Origin: Cyclobacteriaceae bacterium
GTDB taxonomy: Bacteria; Bacteroidota; Bacteroidia; Cytophagales; Cyclobacteriaceae
Reading direction: 5' to 3'
Assembly (NCBI GenBank): GCA_019638355.1
Contig: JAHBTY010000001.1
Span: 1-64,000 of the forward strand
DNA length: 64,000 nucleotides
Shown: piece after piece, positions 54,708 to 63,292 of the stretch
Layout of the letters: each line of letters starts with the position of its first letter
Numbering within the stretch: position 1 is the first letter of the stretch
Translations under genes and position numbers: made by a program
Notes under the pieces: model-generated
Told to the model about the DNA's origin: nothing
What the model saw: the letters and a program-made list of their open reading frames with translations, nothing else
Databases searched by the model: none

Positions 54708-55457
54708 ATGAAAGTAATTTGTACATCAAGCTATCAGGAATTAAAAGAAGCCGCGGATCAACTCAGCGCCAAAGCTGGTAATTCCGTATTTTATCGTGGA
54801 ACTTCAAGTTTGTTAGTGCCTTCGATTGTTGAAAAATCATCATTTAATTCTTATGCTGATCTGGTCGCTAAAGAGTACTCTTTAGTTGGAGATTTTGAAA
54901 AGTATTCACACATAAAATCTGAATTCAAAAACAAAATAGCAGCGGACTGGGGAGTCAGAATAGCGGCTCGTGAACATGGATTAGCAAGCAGCTTAATGGA
55001 TTGGTCAAATTCATTAGATATTGCGCTGGAATTTGCGATACATCGCTTTGAAAAAAAAGCAATTGATTATACTAATCTATGGATTCTAAACACATCTGGC
55101 ATAAATCGGATAAGAATTTCCGACAAAATGGAAAAGCAGGATTCGTTTCATGAAATAGAAAGTCCCTCAATCATAGATTTACCCAAATATACCAATTCAG
55201 GATACTGGCGAAGAAAATTTATTCAGGGGGGATACTTCCTTTTCCAATCTCCGCAAGAGATTGTAATGTCTTTAGATGAGAATCCCCTTTTTTTAGAAAG
55301 GTTAGTTCACTTCATTATACCAAAAACTGTAGTTCCGGATATTTGGAAAAATATTGCTTCGAAAGTAAACTTAGATTTAGAAGCTTGTCCAAGCTTTGAT
55401 AACTCAGATAAGGCTTTGGATGAGAAATGTTTGGAATTAAATAAACTATACTGCTAA
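54708..55457 (+). CDS. FRG-domain protein
   Basis: A 249-residue protein with the FRG domain. The naming motif is VFYRGTSS (about residues 27-34), followed by AAREHGLASSLMDWSNSLDI (87-106), which matches the H-G-x-x-x-x-L-x-D-W block of the family. FRG domains are common in defence-type and toxin-like genes, but no activity is established in general. The sequence is visibly more AT-rich than surrounding genes. The following unknown gene starts 59 bases downstream. Confidence 0.85.
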   Translation: MKVICTSSYQELKEAADQLSAKAGNSVFYRGTSSLLVPSIVEKSSFNSYADLVAKEYSLVGDFEKYSHIKSEFKNKIAADWGVRIAAREHGLASSLMDWSNSLDIALEFAIHRFEKKAIDYTNLWILNTSGINRIRISDKMEKQDSFHEIESPSIIDLPKYTNSGYWRRKFIQGGYFLFQSPQEIVMSLDENPLFLERLVHFIIPKTVVPDIWKNIASKVNLDLEACPSFDNSDKALDEKCLELNKLYC

Positions 55458-55515
55458 CTTGATGAATGGCCTTACCAAATAAATTTCAAACTAAAAACAA
55501 ATTTAGTTGAGAACT

Positions 55516-56754
55516 ATGAATATTAAAATCAACATTCTTCAAAATGGTTCTGAAAAAATTTATACTACTTGTTACCTGCACCAAAACCAGGACGAAGATG
55601 ATATCGCTTTATTAATAGCTGCATTAAATGTTTCAGGATCAAAGTATTTCTTTGTTCAAAATGAACGCAGACTAGTTGATTTAATTGAGAGGTTTAAAAT
55701 TAATTTAGATCAGGTTGAAATTATAAAAATTAAATGGATAGAAGATATACTTAATTATACTTCGGATCTTAAAAATGCATGCATTTTTGTATTTGGCTTT
55801 TATAGATTACAAAGTGAGCCCAATTATTCAGAGCCATCATCTCCTTTTAACGACTATAAATCAAAACTAATTTTATCTGAATTTCATCAAAATGAGAAAA
55901 AGCATGCGCTACTCAAGTACACAATTTTAAATAATCTTTCAATCTATATTACTGAACACGAAATTCCAATCTCAGTCCAAATACAAGATGCAAGTGGAAA
56001 ATTTTCCATCGTTTCGTTTGTAAATGGAAAGAAGAAAGAAAAGGAATGTTGTGCGGGATCATTGGGCAAGGGATACAACTTGCAATCAGTTGAGCAAAAG
56101 TCTAACGAAGAAATAATAAAAATTGCAGCAAAGTCATTAAATGATGTAGTAATCCTATATCCTTCAAGGGATGAGCAGGAAAGCGAATGGTATGAAACTG
56201 ACAGGTTAATAGATATTAATAGATATGATGACCTAAAAATTAAAAGTGAGTATATTCTTGGACACTTTCAAGATGAAAACTTAGCTAATGAGAAGGTTAA
56301 ATTTCCTAACCCTATTGATGAGAATGGAGAGTCAATACCGGATCATTTATTAAGTGCTTATGATTCAAAATTAGCACGAGAAGGATTGAAGCGGCATATA
56401 CCAACTCTAAAGGAAATTCAAAGAAAAAATTCTATTACTGCTGTTAAGCGGTATATCGAGTACAAAGACTCAAGCTTATTGTTGAATGATAAAGTGGTCC
56501 GTGAGATTAACAGAATAATATCTGAAAGATTCGATAAAAAGAAGGTTGAATTTTTACCTATAAAGGAGAATATTTTTGATTTGAAGAATGCAATATTCTT
56601 AACACCAGAAAATACAACTATTTTCATACTGAAATTTGATAGGTTCATTGAATATGGATCCATCGATTACGAAGAGTATGAAGACCTATGGAATTGGGCA
56701 TGCCATTATAAAAGAAATTTAACGTTTACTCAAAAGAAGAAATTTAACGGATAA
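55516..56754 (+). CDS. Unknown 412-residue protein, AT-rich, paired with the FRG gene
   Basis: I recognise no family. Start taken at the ATG (55516); an in-frame TTG lies three codons upstream. It has no signal peptide or membrane segment. Visible features: a KKEKECC pair, LGKGYNLQSVEQK, and C-terminal LFKREIQ-like charged helices (RHIPTLKEIQRKN, EINRIISERFDKKKVEF). Codon use is strongly A/T at third positions. The pair arrangement with the FRG gene suggests a joint role; nothing in the sequence shows which. Confidence 0.6.
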   Translation: MNIKINILQNGSEKIYTTCYLHQNQDEDDIALLIAALNVSGSKYFFVQNERRLVDLIERFKINLDQVEIIKIKWIEDILNYTSDLKNACIFVFGFYRLQSEPNYSEPSSPFNDYKSKLILSEFHQNEKKHALLKYTILNNLSIYITEHEIPISVQIQDASGKFSIVSFVNGKKKEKECCAGSLGKGYNLQSVEQKSNEEIIKIAAKSLNDVVILYPSRDEQESEWYETDRLIDINRYDDLKIKSEYILGHFQDENLANEKVKFPNPIDENGESIPDHLLSAYDSKLAREGLKRHIPTLKEIQRKNSITAVKRYIEYKDSSLLLNDKVVREINRIISERFDKKKVEFLPIKENIFDLKNAIFLTPENTTIFILKFDRFIEYGSIDYEEYEDLWNWACHYKRNLTFTQKKKFNG

Positions 56755-56843
56755 AACTATTGCTTGTGTTACCGTTGTCTGAAGCACTTCAATAATTTTC
56801 TCAGGCTTTGGTTGTTTCTGACTCTGCCAAACCCTTACCTATT

Positions 56844-56863
56844 ACAAGGTTGCAGAGATTCTA
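56844..56863. repeat. 20-base repeat, copy 2 (ACAAGGTTGCAGAGATTCTA)
   Basis: Direct repeat of 53557-53576 with two differences, 61 bases before the MORN gene. The intergenic stretch 56755-56924 otherwise holds no recognisable feature. Confidence 0.6.
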
Positions 56864-56924
56864 AAAAGGTATTTGATCCCTACATCTTTGCTTGTACTAA
56901 GTTTTACAAGTAAAAAGATGGATT

Positions 56925-57920
56925 ATGAAAAACACTTTGGCTCTTCTTTTCTTTATAACAATAAGCACACTCGCAACTGCCCAAACCCTGAAAGACGAAT
57001 GGGTAACATGCAATTCGCAAGGCTGCCAACTGCTTGACCCTTACTACAACGATGGCGTAACCATTACCTGGGATGGCGAGTGTATAAACCAAAAAGCAAA
57101 TGGCTATGGCAAAGCAATTAAGTATCAGAATGGGGAATATGAATCTACCTATGAGGGTGAATATAAAAACGGAATCCGGGATGGAAAGGGAAAATTCAGC
57201 CATAAGGATGGATCGGTTAAAGAGGGGCATTTTGTAAACGGGCAACTAACTGGCCAGGGAATAATGTATGATACCGCGGGTTACGATTATACCGGCAATT
57301 TTGTTAACTATAGAATGCACGGTTATGGATTATTAAATTATCCTAATGGCGCAAGTTTAGAAGGGTTCTTTGTCTCTGATCGCCTTTATACCGGCAAAAT
57401 GATTGACCAATATGGCAGAGTATATTACCTGCAAAAATTTGAGCGTACAGAAAAAATAGCAGACAAGACATCAACGTATACTCCAGCCATTGGCTCGCCT
57501 GTAAAAGAATACTTTAATAAGCATTGGGAACGGTGCAACCGCACGGAAGCTACGTTTTATAGATTGATAACGTATGCGGCTCCCAATACACCATCCGGCA
57601 TCATAAAAAATTACTATATCACCGGTGAACTTCAGTCGCAGTTTTTTGCTGCCTATGTGAGTTATGATGACGAAGGAAAAAACTTTTATAGGGATGAGGT
57701 TACTACCTATTTTAAAAACGGAAAAATTCAACAAAAGAAATTCTATCTCAACGGCCGGTTGAGCGGAAAGCAGTTATCCTATTACGATAACAATCAAATT
57801 GCAATGGAAGCAAATTATACCTATGGAGTTTTACATGGCGAGGTTAAAGAATGGTATAAATCCGGAGAGATTAAGTCGGTCTCAGTTTATGAAGTTGGTA
57901 CGTTGAAGACCTCTAATTAA
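56925..57920 (+). CDS. Exported MORN-repeat protein
   Basis: A 331-residue protein with signal peptide MKNTLALLFFITISTLATAQ. MORN repeats run from about residue 50 to 150 (TYEGEYKNGIRDGKGKFSHK, GHFVNGQLTGQGIMYD, GNFVNYRMHGYGLLNYPN). The C-terminal part has MORN_2/YwqK-like units (FYLNGRLSGKQLSYYDNNQI, YGVLHGEVKEWYKSGEIK). Bacterial MORN proteins have mostly unknown roles; such units also occur in Bacteroidota toxin-immunity-like gene sets. Confidence 0.8.
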   Translation: MKNTLALLFFITISTLATAQTLKDEWVTCNSQGCQLLDPYYNDGVTITWDGECINQKANGYGKAIKYQNGEYESTYEGEYKNGIRDGKGKFSHKDGSVKEGHFVNGQLTGQGIMYDTAGYDYTGNFVNYRMHGYGLLNYPNGASLEGFFVSDRLYTGKMIDQYGRVYYLQKFERTEKIADKTSTYTPAIGSPVKEYFNKHWERCNRTEATFYRLITYAAPNTPSGIIKNYYITGELQSQFFAAYVSYDDEGKNFYRDEVTTYFKNGKIQQKKFYLNGRLSGKQLSYYDNNQIAMEANYTYGVLHGEVKEWYKSGEIKSVSVYEVGTLKTSN

Positions 57921-57934
57921 TAAAATAATCAACT

Positions 57935-58288
57935 ATGAGTCGTCCTCCTATTAACATCAGGAAATTAAGCCTTGAAGAAAAGCAGGCGCAATTCCAAAAA
58001 GTAGTAAAGCATTACGGAACTAACCAATTAATCAAGGTACCCTTGCAACTTATAGATCATACTTCAACCGCTTGGTTCGCTTCATATATAGTTCCATATA
58101 CAAAAGAGCTACTGAATTCTTTATTAGCTCATTCTCCTTCCACTAAGAAAGAAGAATTAATTTGGGAAGGAGAGGATTGCACGACTAATACTGTGCTTGT
58201 TTTGCCCGACCCACTGTTGGATATAAGTTCAATGAAAAATTTTCCCGATCTATTTTCCTGGCGTAGTATAGATTGCAAAATGGATTAG
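57935..58288 (+). CDS. Unknown 117-residue protein
   Basis: Small soluble protein, no recognised family. It starts 15 bases after the MORN stop and shares its strand, so probably belongs to the same transcript. Contains LSLEEKQAQFQKVVKHYG and ELIWEGEDCTTNTVLVLPDP. Confidence 0.5.
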   Translation: MSRPPINIRKLSLEEKQAQFQKVVKHYGTNQLIKVPLQLIDHTSTAWFASYIVPYTKELLNSLLAHSPSTKKEELIWEGEDCTTNTVLVLPDPLLDISSMKNFPDLFSWRSIDCKMD

Positions 58289-58382
58289 AATTTTATGTTT
58301 TTCTATTAACCAAAGCCACAAATCGCATTTTCACATTTGAAAAATCAGGACTAAAGCCTTCGTTCAGTCGCATCTTCAACTT

Positions 58383-58441
58383 ATAACTCAGACCTTCCAG
58401 GCCTGTTCTTTGCCATTAATAAAACCATTCAGAATCTATTC
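58383..58441. repeat. Dispersed repeat, copy 2 (right flank of accessory genes)
   Basis: ATAACTCAGACCTTCCAGG(C)CTGTT matches 52271-52295 in 24 of 25 bases, then CTTTGCCATTAATAAAACC with AGAATCTATTC parallels the end of copy 1. The right hairpin arm of copy 1 is absent here. Same orientation as copy 1. Confidence 0.75.
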
Positions 58442-58465
58442 AGGATTTATGCTTTACTTTGCAGC

Positions 58466-58855
58466 GTGAAAAAGTCAATGGCATATCTGCTTACCGCTTT
58501 AATCCTTGCCGGATCGGTAATTGATTTGCACGATCTTTCAAAGGTCCCGTATATGTTGCGCCATTTTCAGCAGCATAAAAGCAACACCGAGTCTTTTTCC
58601 TTCAGCGATTTCTTTGATCTGCACTACGGAGCATCAGCCGAACAACACGACAAGCAAGAACATGAGCAGCATAAAGGTTTGCCCTTTAAAACGCACGATT
58701 GCACCACCTCGCACATCAGCATGATTCTGACCGACTTCGAGCCTAACATCGAATCGTCATTTGGTCTTACCATCAGCTACAATAATTTTTATGAGTCGGC
58801 CTACTCATCCGACTTTTGTCAATCCATCTGGCAGCCGCCTAAGCTGGTAGTTTAA
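58466..58855 (+). CDS. His-rich exported small protein preceding the metal pump
   Basis: A 129-residue protein with N-terminal hydrophobic segment (AYLLTALILAGSVIDL) and a His/Asp-rich middle (FFDLHYGASAEQHDKQEHEQHK, LPFKTHDCTTSHI) suited to metal binding, ending in IWQPPKLVV. Similar small proteins often precede heavy-metal RND genes in Bacteroidota. The start is a GTG, with an ATG at 58478; TTTACTTTGC ends 3 bases before the GTG and resembles the local -7 box. Confidence 0.7.
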   Translation: MKKSMAYLLTALILAGSVIDLHDLSKVPYMLRHFQQHKSNTESFSFSDFFDLHYGASAEQHDKQEHEQHKGLPFKTHDCTTSHISMILTDFEPNIESSFGLTISYNNFYESAYSSDFCQSIWQPPKLVV

Positions 58856-58866
58856 CTTCACGCGTT

Positions 58867-58904
58867 CCCTCCTTGGGGAGAGGGCCAACAGGCCGGGGTG
58901 AGGG
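58867..58904. repeat. GC-rich imperfect repeat before the pump gene
   Basis: CCCTCCTTGGGGAGAGGG followed by GGCC and GGGGTGAGGG; short hairpins CTCC/GGAG and GGCC/GGCC. Composition contrasts with the AT-rich neighbourhood. It may be a leftover of a mobile or dispersed repeat, or an mRNA leader structure. Confidence 0.35.
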
Positions 58905-58944
58905 TGCATTTTTATCCATTTCATTTTTCTAAAGTATTATTTCT

Positions 58945-61900
58945 ATGCTTCATGGCATTATCTCCTTTTCAATAAGGAATAAGGTCATCATAGGTATGCT
59001 TACCATAGCGCTCATTTTGTGGGGTAGCTATTCGTTAAAGCAGTTGCCTATCGATGCTGTTCCTGATATTACCAACAACCAGGTTCAGATCATTACGATT
59101 TCGCCTACACTGGCCGCACCAGAAGTGGAGCGCCTCGTTACATTTCCAGTAGAACAAACCATGGCCACCATTCCAGAAATTGTGGAGATGCGTTCCATCT
59201 CGCGTTTCGGATTATCGGTGGTAACGGTGGTGTTCGAAGAAGACACTGATATTTATTGGGCTCGTCAGCAAGTAAACGAGCGACTCAATCAGGCGCAAGA
59301 TCAAATTCCGCCCGGTGCAGGTTCGCCTGAAATCGGTCCGCTCTCCACCGGGCTCAGCGAAATCTATCAGTATGTATTGCGGGCAAAGCCCGGCTTTGAA
59401 GCGAAGTACGATGCCATGGAGTTACGCACCATTCAAGATTGGATTGTGCGCAGACAACTTATCGGCACACAAGGTATTGCCGACATCAGCAGCTTTGGCG
59501 GGTATGTAAAGCAATATGAAATAGCCATTGATCCGGTAAAGTTGCGCGGCATGAACATCAGCATCAGCCAGGTATTTGATGCATTGGAAAAAAATAATCA
59601 AAACACAGGTGGTGCATATATTGAACGTAAACCTAATACCTACTTCATTCGAAGCGAAGGTCTTGTTCAGAATCTGGATGACATCCGGCAGATCGTTGTA
59701 AAAAATACGTCCAACGGGTTGCCGGTTTTAATGGAAGATGTTGGTACGATTCAATTTGGAAGTGCGGCCCGCTATGGGGCATTAACCTACAACAACACAG
59801 GCGAAGCGGTGGGTGGAGTAGTGTTAATGCTAAAAGGCGCGAACTCATCGCAGGTAATTGCCAATGTAAAAGAACGCATTGAACAGATTCGTAAGACGTT
59901 ACCCGAAGGCGTAGAGATTGAAGCTTTTCTGGATCGTACCCGGTTGGTGAACAACGCCATTGAAACCGTTGTTAAAAACCTGGCCGAAGGTGCGCTGATT
60001 GTTGTGTTTGTGTTAGTGATGTTGCTCGGAAATTTTCGCGCGGGATTACTTGTAGCCTCTGTTATTCCATTAGCCATGCTCTTTGCCATTGCCATGATGA
60101 ATCTATTTGGTGTATCGGGTAACCTAATGAGTTTGGGTGCACTGGATTTTGGATTGATTGTAGATGGTGCAGTGATTATTGTGGAGGCCACCATGCACCA
60201 CCTGGGCATCAGCACAACTATAAGAAAACTTTCGCAACGCGAGATGGATGAAGAGGTACAACAATCAGCCAGTTCTATGATGCGCTCGGCTGCGTTTGGT
60301 CAGATTATTATTCTGATTGTTTACTTGCCGATACTTTCACTTACTGGTATTGAAGGTAAAATGTTTAAGCCAATGGCACAGACGGTTTCGTTTGCTATTC
60401 TGGGTGCGCTTATTCTTTCGCTTACCTACGTGCCTATGATCTCAGCGTTGTTGCTCAGTAAAACAACAGGCCATCAACCAAATTTTTCAGATAAGATCAT
60501 TTCATTCTTTAAGAAATTGTATCAACCGGTAATTGAATCGGCACTTAAGCACAGAATTATTACGGTTGCTGTTTCAAGTGTGTTGTTAGCAGCAAGTCTG
60601 ATTATCTTCTTCCGCATGGGCGGAGAGTTTATTCCCACTTTAGATGAAGGTGACTTTGCTGTTGAAACAAGATTGATAACCGGAAGTTCGCTAAGCGAAT
60701 CGGTAGAAGTAAATCTTAAAACGGCCGATGTTCTGATAAAAAACTTTCCGGAAGTAAATGCTGTAATCGGCAAGATCGGAACCTCCGAAATCCCAACCGA
60801 TCCAATGTCAATTGAAGTAACCGACTTGATCATTACACTGAAAGAAAAAGATGAATGGGTTACAGCCGAAACGCGTGAAGACCTTGCTGATAAAATGTTG
60901 GCTAAACTGGAAGCAGAATTACCCGGTGTCATGTATGGCTTCCAACAACCCATTCAACTGCGCACGAATGAATTGATGACGGGAGCTAAGCAAGATGTGG
61001 TGTTAAAAATTTTTGGCGAAGATCTGGAATTGTTGGCCCGCTATGGCGAACAAGTTGGTAAACTTGCACGCGAAGTTGAAGGCGCTGAAGATGTTTTTGT
61101 AGAACCCATTGGGGGCTTGCCACAGATTGTAGTGAAATGGAATCGCCAACGGCTGGCACAATTTGGGTTAAGCATCGATGAAGTAAATCGCGTGTTACGT
61201 ACAGGCTTTGCAGGTGAAGTAGCCGGTCTTGTTTTTGAAAATGAAAAACGATTCGATCTGGTAGTTCGGCTGGCCAATCAAAACCGGCAAAACATAAGCG
61301 ATGTTAAAAATCTGTTTGTAACTACGGCAAGCGGTTTACAAGTTCCCTTAGATCAAGTAGCCGAAATTAACCTTACCATTGGCGCCAACCAGATTCAACG
61401 CGATGATGCCAAGCGAAGAATTGTAGTTGGTTTTAACGTGCGCGGTCGCGATGTGGAAAGCATTGTAAAAGAATTGAATGAAAAAATTTTAAGTCAACTT
61501 AAGTTCGATCCGGGCTATTACATCACCTACGGGGGTTCATTCAAAAACCTGGAAGAAGCCAAGCAACGCTTATCGGTTGCTGTACCCATCGCACTCATTC
61601 TGATTTTCCTGCTCTTGTATTTTACGTTTCACTCTTTCCGGCATAGTTTGTTAATCTTCACAGCTATTCCATTCTCAGCCATCGGTGGTGTGTTTGCGCT
61701 GTGGCTACGCGATATGCCGTTTAGTATTTCGGCTGGCGTTGGTTTTATTGCCCTGTTTGGGGTAGCGGTATTAAATGGTATTGTATTGATAGCGGAGTTT
61801 AATCATCTGAAAAAGAACATGGCTCTTACATTACACAACATGGTTATACAGGGAACCAAGCTAAGGCTCCGCCCGGTACTAATGACTGCGTTGGTAGCAT

Positions 61901-62070
61901 CGCTCGGCTTTTTGCCGATGGCACTTTCGCAAGGTTCCGGAGCAGAAGTACAACGGCCATTGGCAACAGTTGTAATTGGTGGCCTCATTACGGCTACCTT
62001 GCTAACATTGGTAGTGCTGCCTGTTTTATACACTTTATTCGAAAAGAAAACCCAATCATCTGAGTTATGA
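58945..62070 (+). CDS. czcA: CzcA-type heavy-metal RND efflux pump
   Basis: A 1041-residue inner-membrane RND transporter. The TM4 proton-relay motif DFGLIVDGAVIIVEA (about residues 399-415) has the DFG...D...E pattern of divalent-metal (Co/Zn/Cd/Ni) pumps, not the monovalent-copper CusA pattern. Starts with the typical INGISFSIRNK-like LHGIISFSIRNKVIIGMLT; the periplasmic part contains IAPxLAAPEVERLVTFPVE and DIYWARQQVNERL. The stop overlaps the next start (ATGA at 62067-62070), so translation is coupled. Substrate assignment is by motif and needs testing. Confidence 0.92.
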   Translation: MLHGIISFSIRNKVIIGMLTIALILWGSYSLKQLPIDAVPDITNNQVQIITISPTLAAPEVERLVTFPVEQTMATIPEIVEMRSISRFGLSVVTVVFEEDTDIYWARQQVNERLNQAQDQIPPGAGSPEIGPLSTGLSEIYQYVLRAKPGFEAKYDAMELRTIQDWIVRRQLIGTQGIADISSFGGYVKQYEIAIDPVKLRGMNISISQVFDALEKNNQNTGGAYIERKPNTYFIRSEGLVQNLDDIRQIVVKNTSNGLPVLMEDVGTIQFGSAARYGALTYNNTGEAVGGVVLMLKGANSSQVIANVKERIEQIRKTLPEGVEIEAFLDRTRLVNNAIETVVKNLAEGALIVVFVLVMLLGNFRAGLLVASVIPLAMLFAIAMMNLFGVSGNLMSLGALDFGLIVDGAVIIVEATMHHLGISTTIRKLSQREMDEEVQQSASSMMRSAAFGQIIILIVYLPILSLTGIEGKMFKPMAQTVSFAILGALILSLTYVPMISALLLSKTTGHQPNFSDKIISFFKKLYQPVIESALKHRIITVAVSSVLLAASLIIFFRMGGEFIPTLDEGDFAVETRLITGSSLSESVEVNLKTADVLIKNFPEVNAVIGKIGTSEIPTDPMSIEVTDLIITLKEKDEWVTAETREDLADKMLAKLEAELPGVMYGFQQPIQLRTNELMTGAKQDVVLKIFGEDLELLARYGEQVGKLAREVEGAEDVFVEPIGGLPQIVVKWNRQRLAQFGLSIDEVNRVLRTGFAGEVAGLVFENEKRFDLVVRLANQNRQNISDVKNLFVTTASGLQVPLDQVAEINLTIGANQIQRDDAKRRIVVGFNVRGRDVESIVKELNEKILSQLKFDPGYYITYGGSFKNLEEAKQRLSVAVPIALILIFLLLYFTFHSFRHSLLIFTAIPFSAIGGVFALWLRDMPFSISAGVGFIALFGVAVLNGIVLIAEFNHLKKNMALTLHNMVIQGTKLRLRPVLMTALVASLGFLPMALSQGSGAEVQRPLATVVIGGLITATLLTLVVLPVLYTLFEKKTQSSEL

Positions 62071-63287
62071 TTTGCAGAGTTAAAATTTTTCTCTTGTTGC
62101 TTGCGCTGATCAGCCCTGCAACTTACGCGCAAAAAATGAGTCGCGAAGAAGCCATACAAGCTGCTCTAAAAAACAACGATCGCCTGAAGGCTGAAGAGTT
62201 GCACGTTGAACAAGCCCGGCAGTTTAAGAAAACCCAAACCGATATCGGTAAGTTTTCGGCCACGTTAATGAAGGGCCAATACAACACCATTCAACAAGAT
62301 AATAACCTTACGCTTACACAAACTATTCCGTTTCCTTCTGTATTGGCAGCACAAAACAAATTAGGAAAAGAACAGATAGTTGGGGTTGAGCGTAACCTGG
62401 CACTTGCGCAAAATAACCTGGTGTATGAAGTAAAAATAGCTTACGAGTTATTGTTGTATCACCATGCGTTACATCAATTGCTGCTCTCGCAGGATAGTTT
62501 GTTTACAGACTTTACACGGGCTGCTTCAGTTCGATATAAAACCGGAGAAGGCACACTATTAGAAAAGACAACCGCAGAAAGTCAGCAACTCGAAATCAAA
62601 AATCAGTTGCAGCAGAATGAAGCCGACATCACCATTACCCAAATGCAGTTGCAGGTATTGGTTAAATCCACGGAGTTAGTTAATGCAACGGAACCTTTTG
62701 TACGGAGAACATTACAAACGGGTGGCCTCGATAATAATCCAACGCTGCAATACGAATTACAACAGACAATAATCAGTAAACAAGCACTTCGGGTTGAGCG
62801 TAACAGGTCTTTGCCCGACCTTGAGTTTGGGTATTTCAATCAAACATTAATCGGATTTCAGAATACTGCCGGCACCGAAGAGTTTTATGATAATAACAAA
62901 CGCTTTCAGGGTTTTATGCTAGGTGTAGCATTTCCATTGTGGGCGGCACCACAGGTAGCACGCACGAAAGCTGCTAACTATCAACAGCAGGCCGCTCAGA
63001 AAAATGCCGACTATACCAAAGCATTAATTAATCAGGAATATGAACAAGCGCAGCGCGAGTTAAAGAAGAACGAAATCAGCCTTGCATTTTACGAACAATC
63101 GGCCTTGCAAAATGCAAATTTGATTTTAACGCAGGCACTTAAATCATTTCGCGCAGGCGAAATTGGGTATGTAGAATATCTCCAATCAGTACGCACAGCC
63201 GTTGGTATTAAAGCAAATTATCTGCTGGCCCTGCAACAACATAATTTATCCATCATTAAAATCGAATCACTTACCGGAAGCTATTAA
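62067..63287 (+). CDS. czcC: TolC-family outer-membrane efflux protein (CzcC-like)
   Basis: A 406-residue protein with signal peptide MICRVKIFLLLLALISPATYAQ and long alternating coiled-coil/beta pattern: MSREEAIQAALKNNDRLKAE at the N-terminus and SLAFYEQSALQNANLILTQA near the end, typical of outer-membrane efflux channels. It starts inside the czcA stop and is followed 6 bases later by the adaptor gene. Confidence 0.87.
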   Translation: MICRVKIFLLLLALISPATYAQKMSREEAIQAALKNNDRLKAEELHVEQARQFKKTQTDIGKFSATLMKGQYNTIQQDNNLTLTQTIPFPSVLAAQNKLGKEQIVGVERNLALAQNNLVYEVKIAYELLLYHHALHQLLLSQDSLFTDFTRAASVRYKTGEGTLLEKTTAESQQLEIKNQLQQNEADITITQMQLQVLVKSTELVNATEPFVRRTLQTGGLDNNPTLQYELQQTIISKQALRVERNRSLPDLEFGYFNQTLIGFQNTAGTEEFYDNNKRFQGFMLGVAFPLWAAPQVARTKAANYQQQAAQKNADYTKALINQEYEQAQRELKKNEISLAFYEQSALQNANLILTQALKSFRAGEIGYVEYLQSVRTAVGIKANYLLALQQHNLSIIKIESLTGSY

Positions 63288-63292
63288 TCACT

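Noticed and set aside
56925-58288. MORN gene and small gene considered as a toxin-immunity pair
   Set aside because: MORN proteins have many roles and the small protein has no immunity family signature; no support in the sequence.
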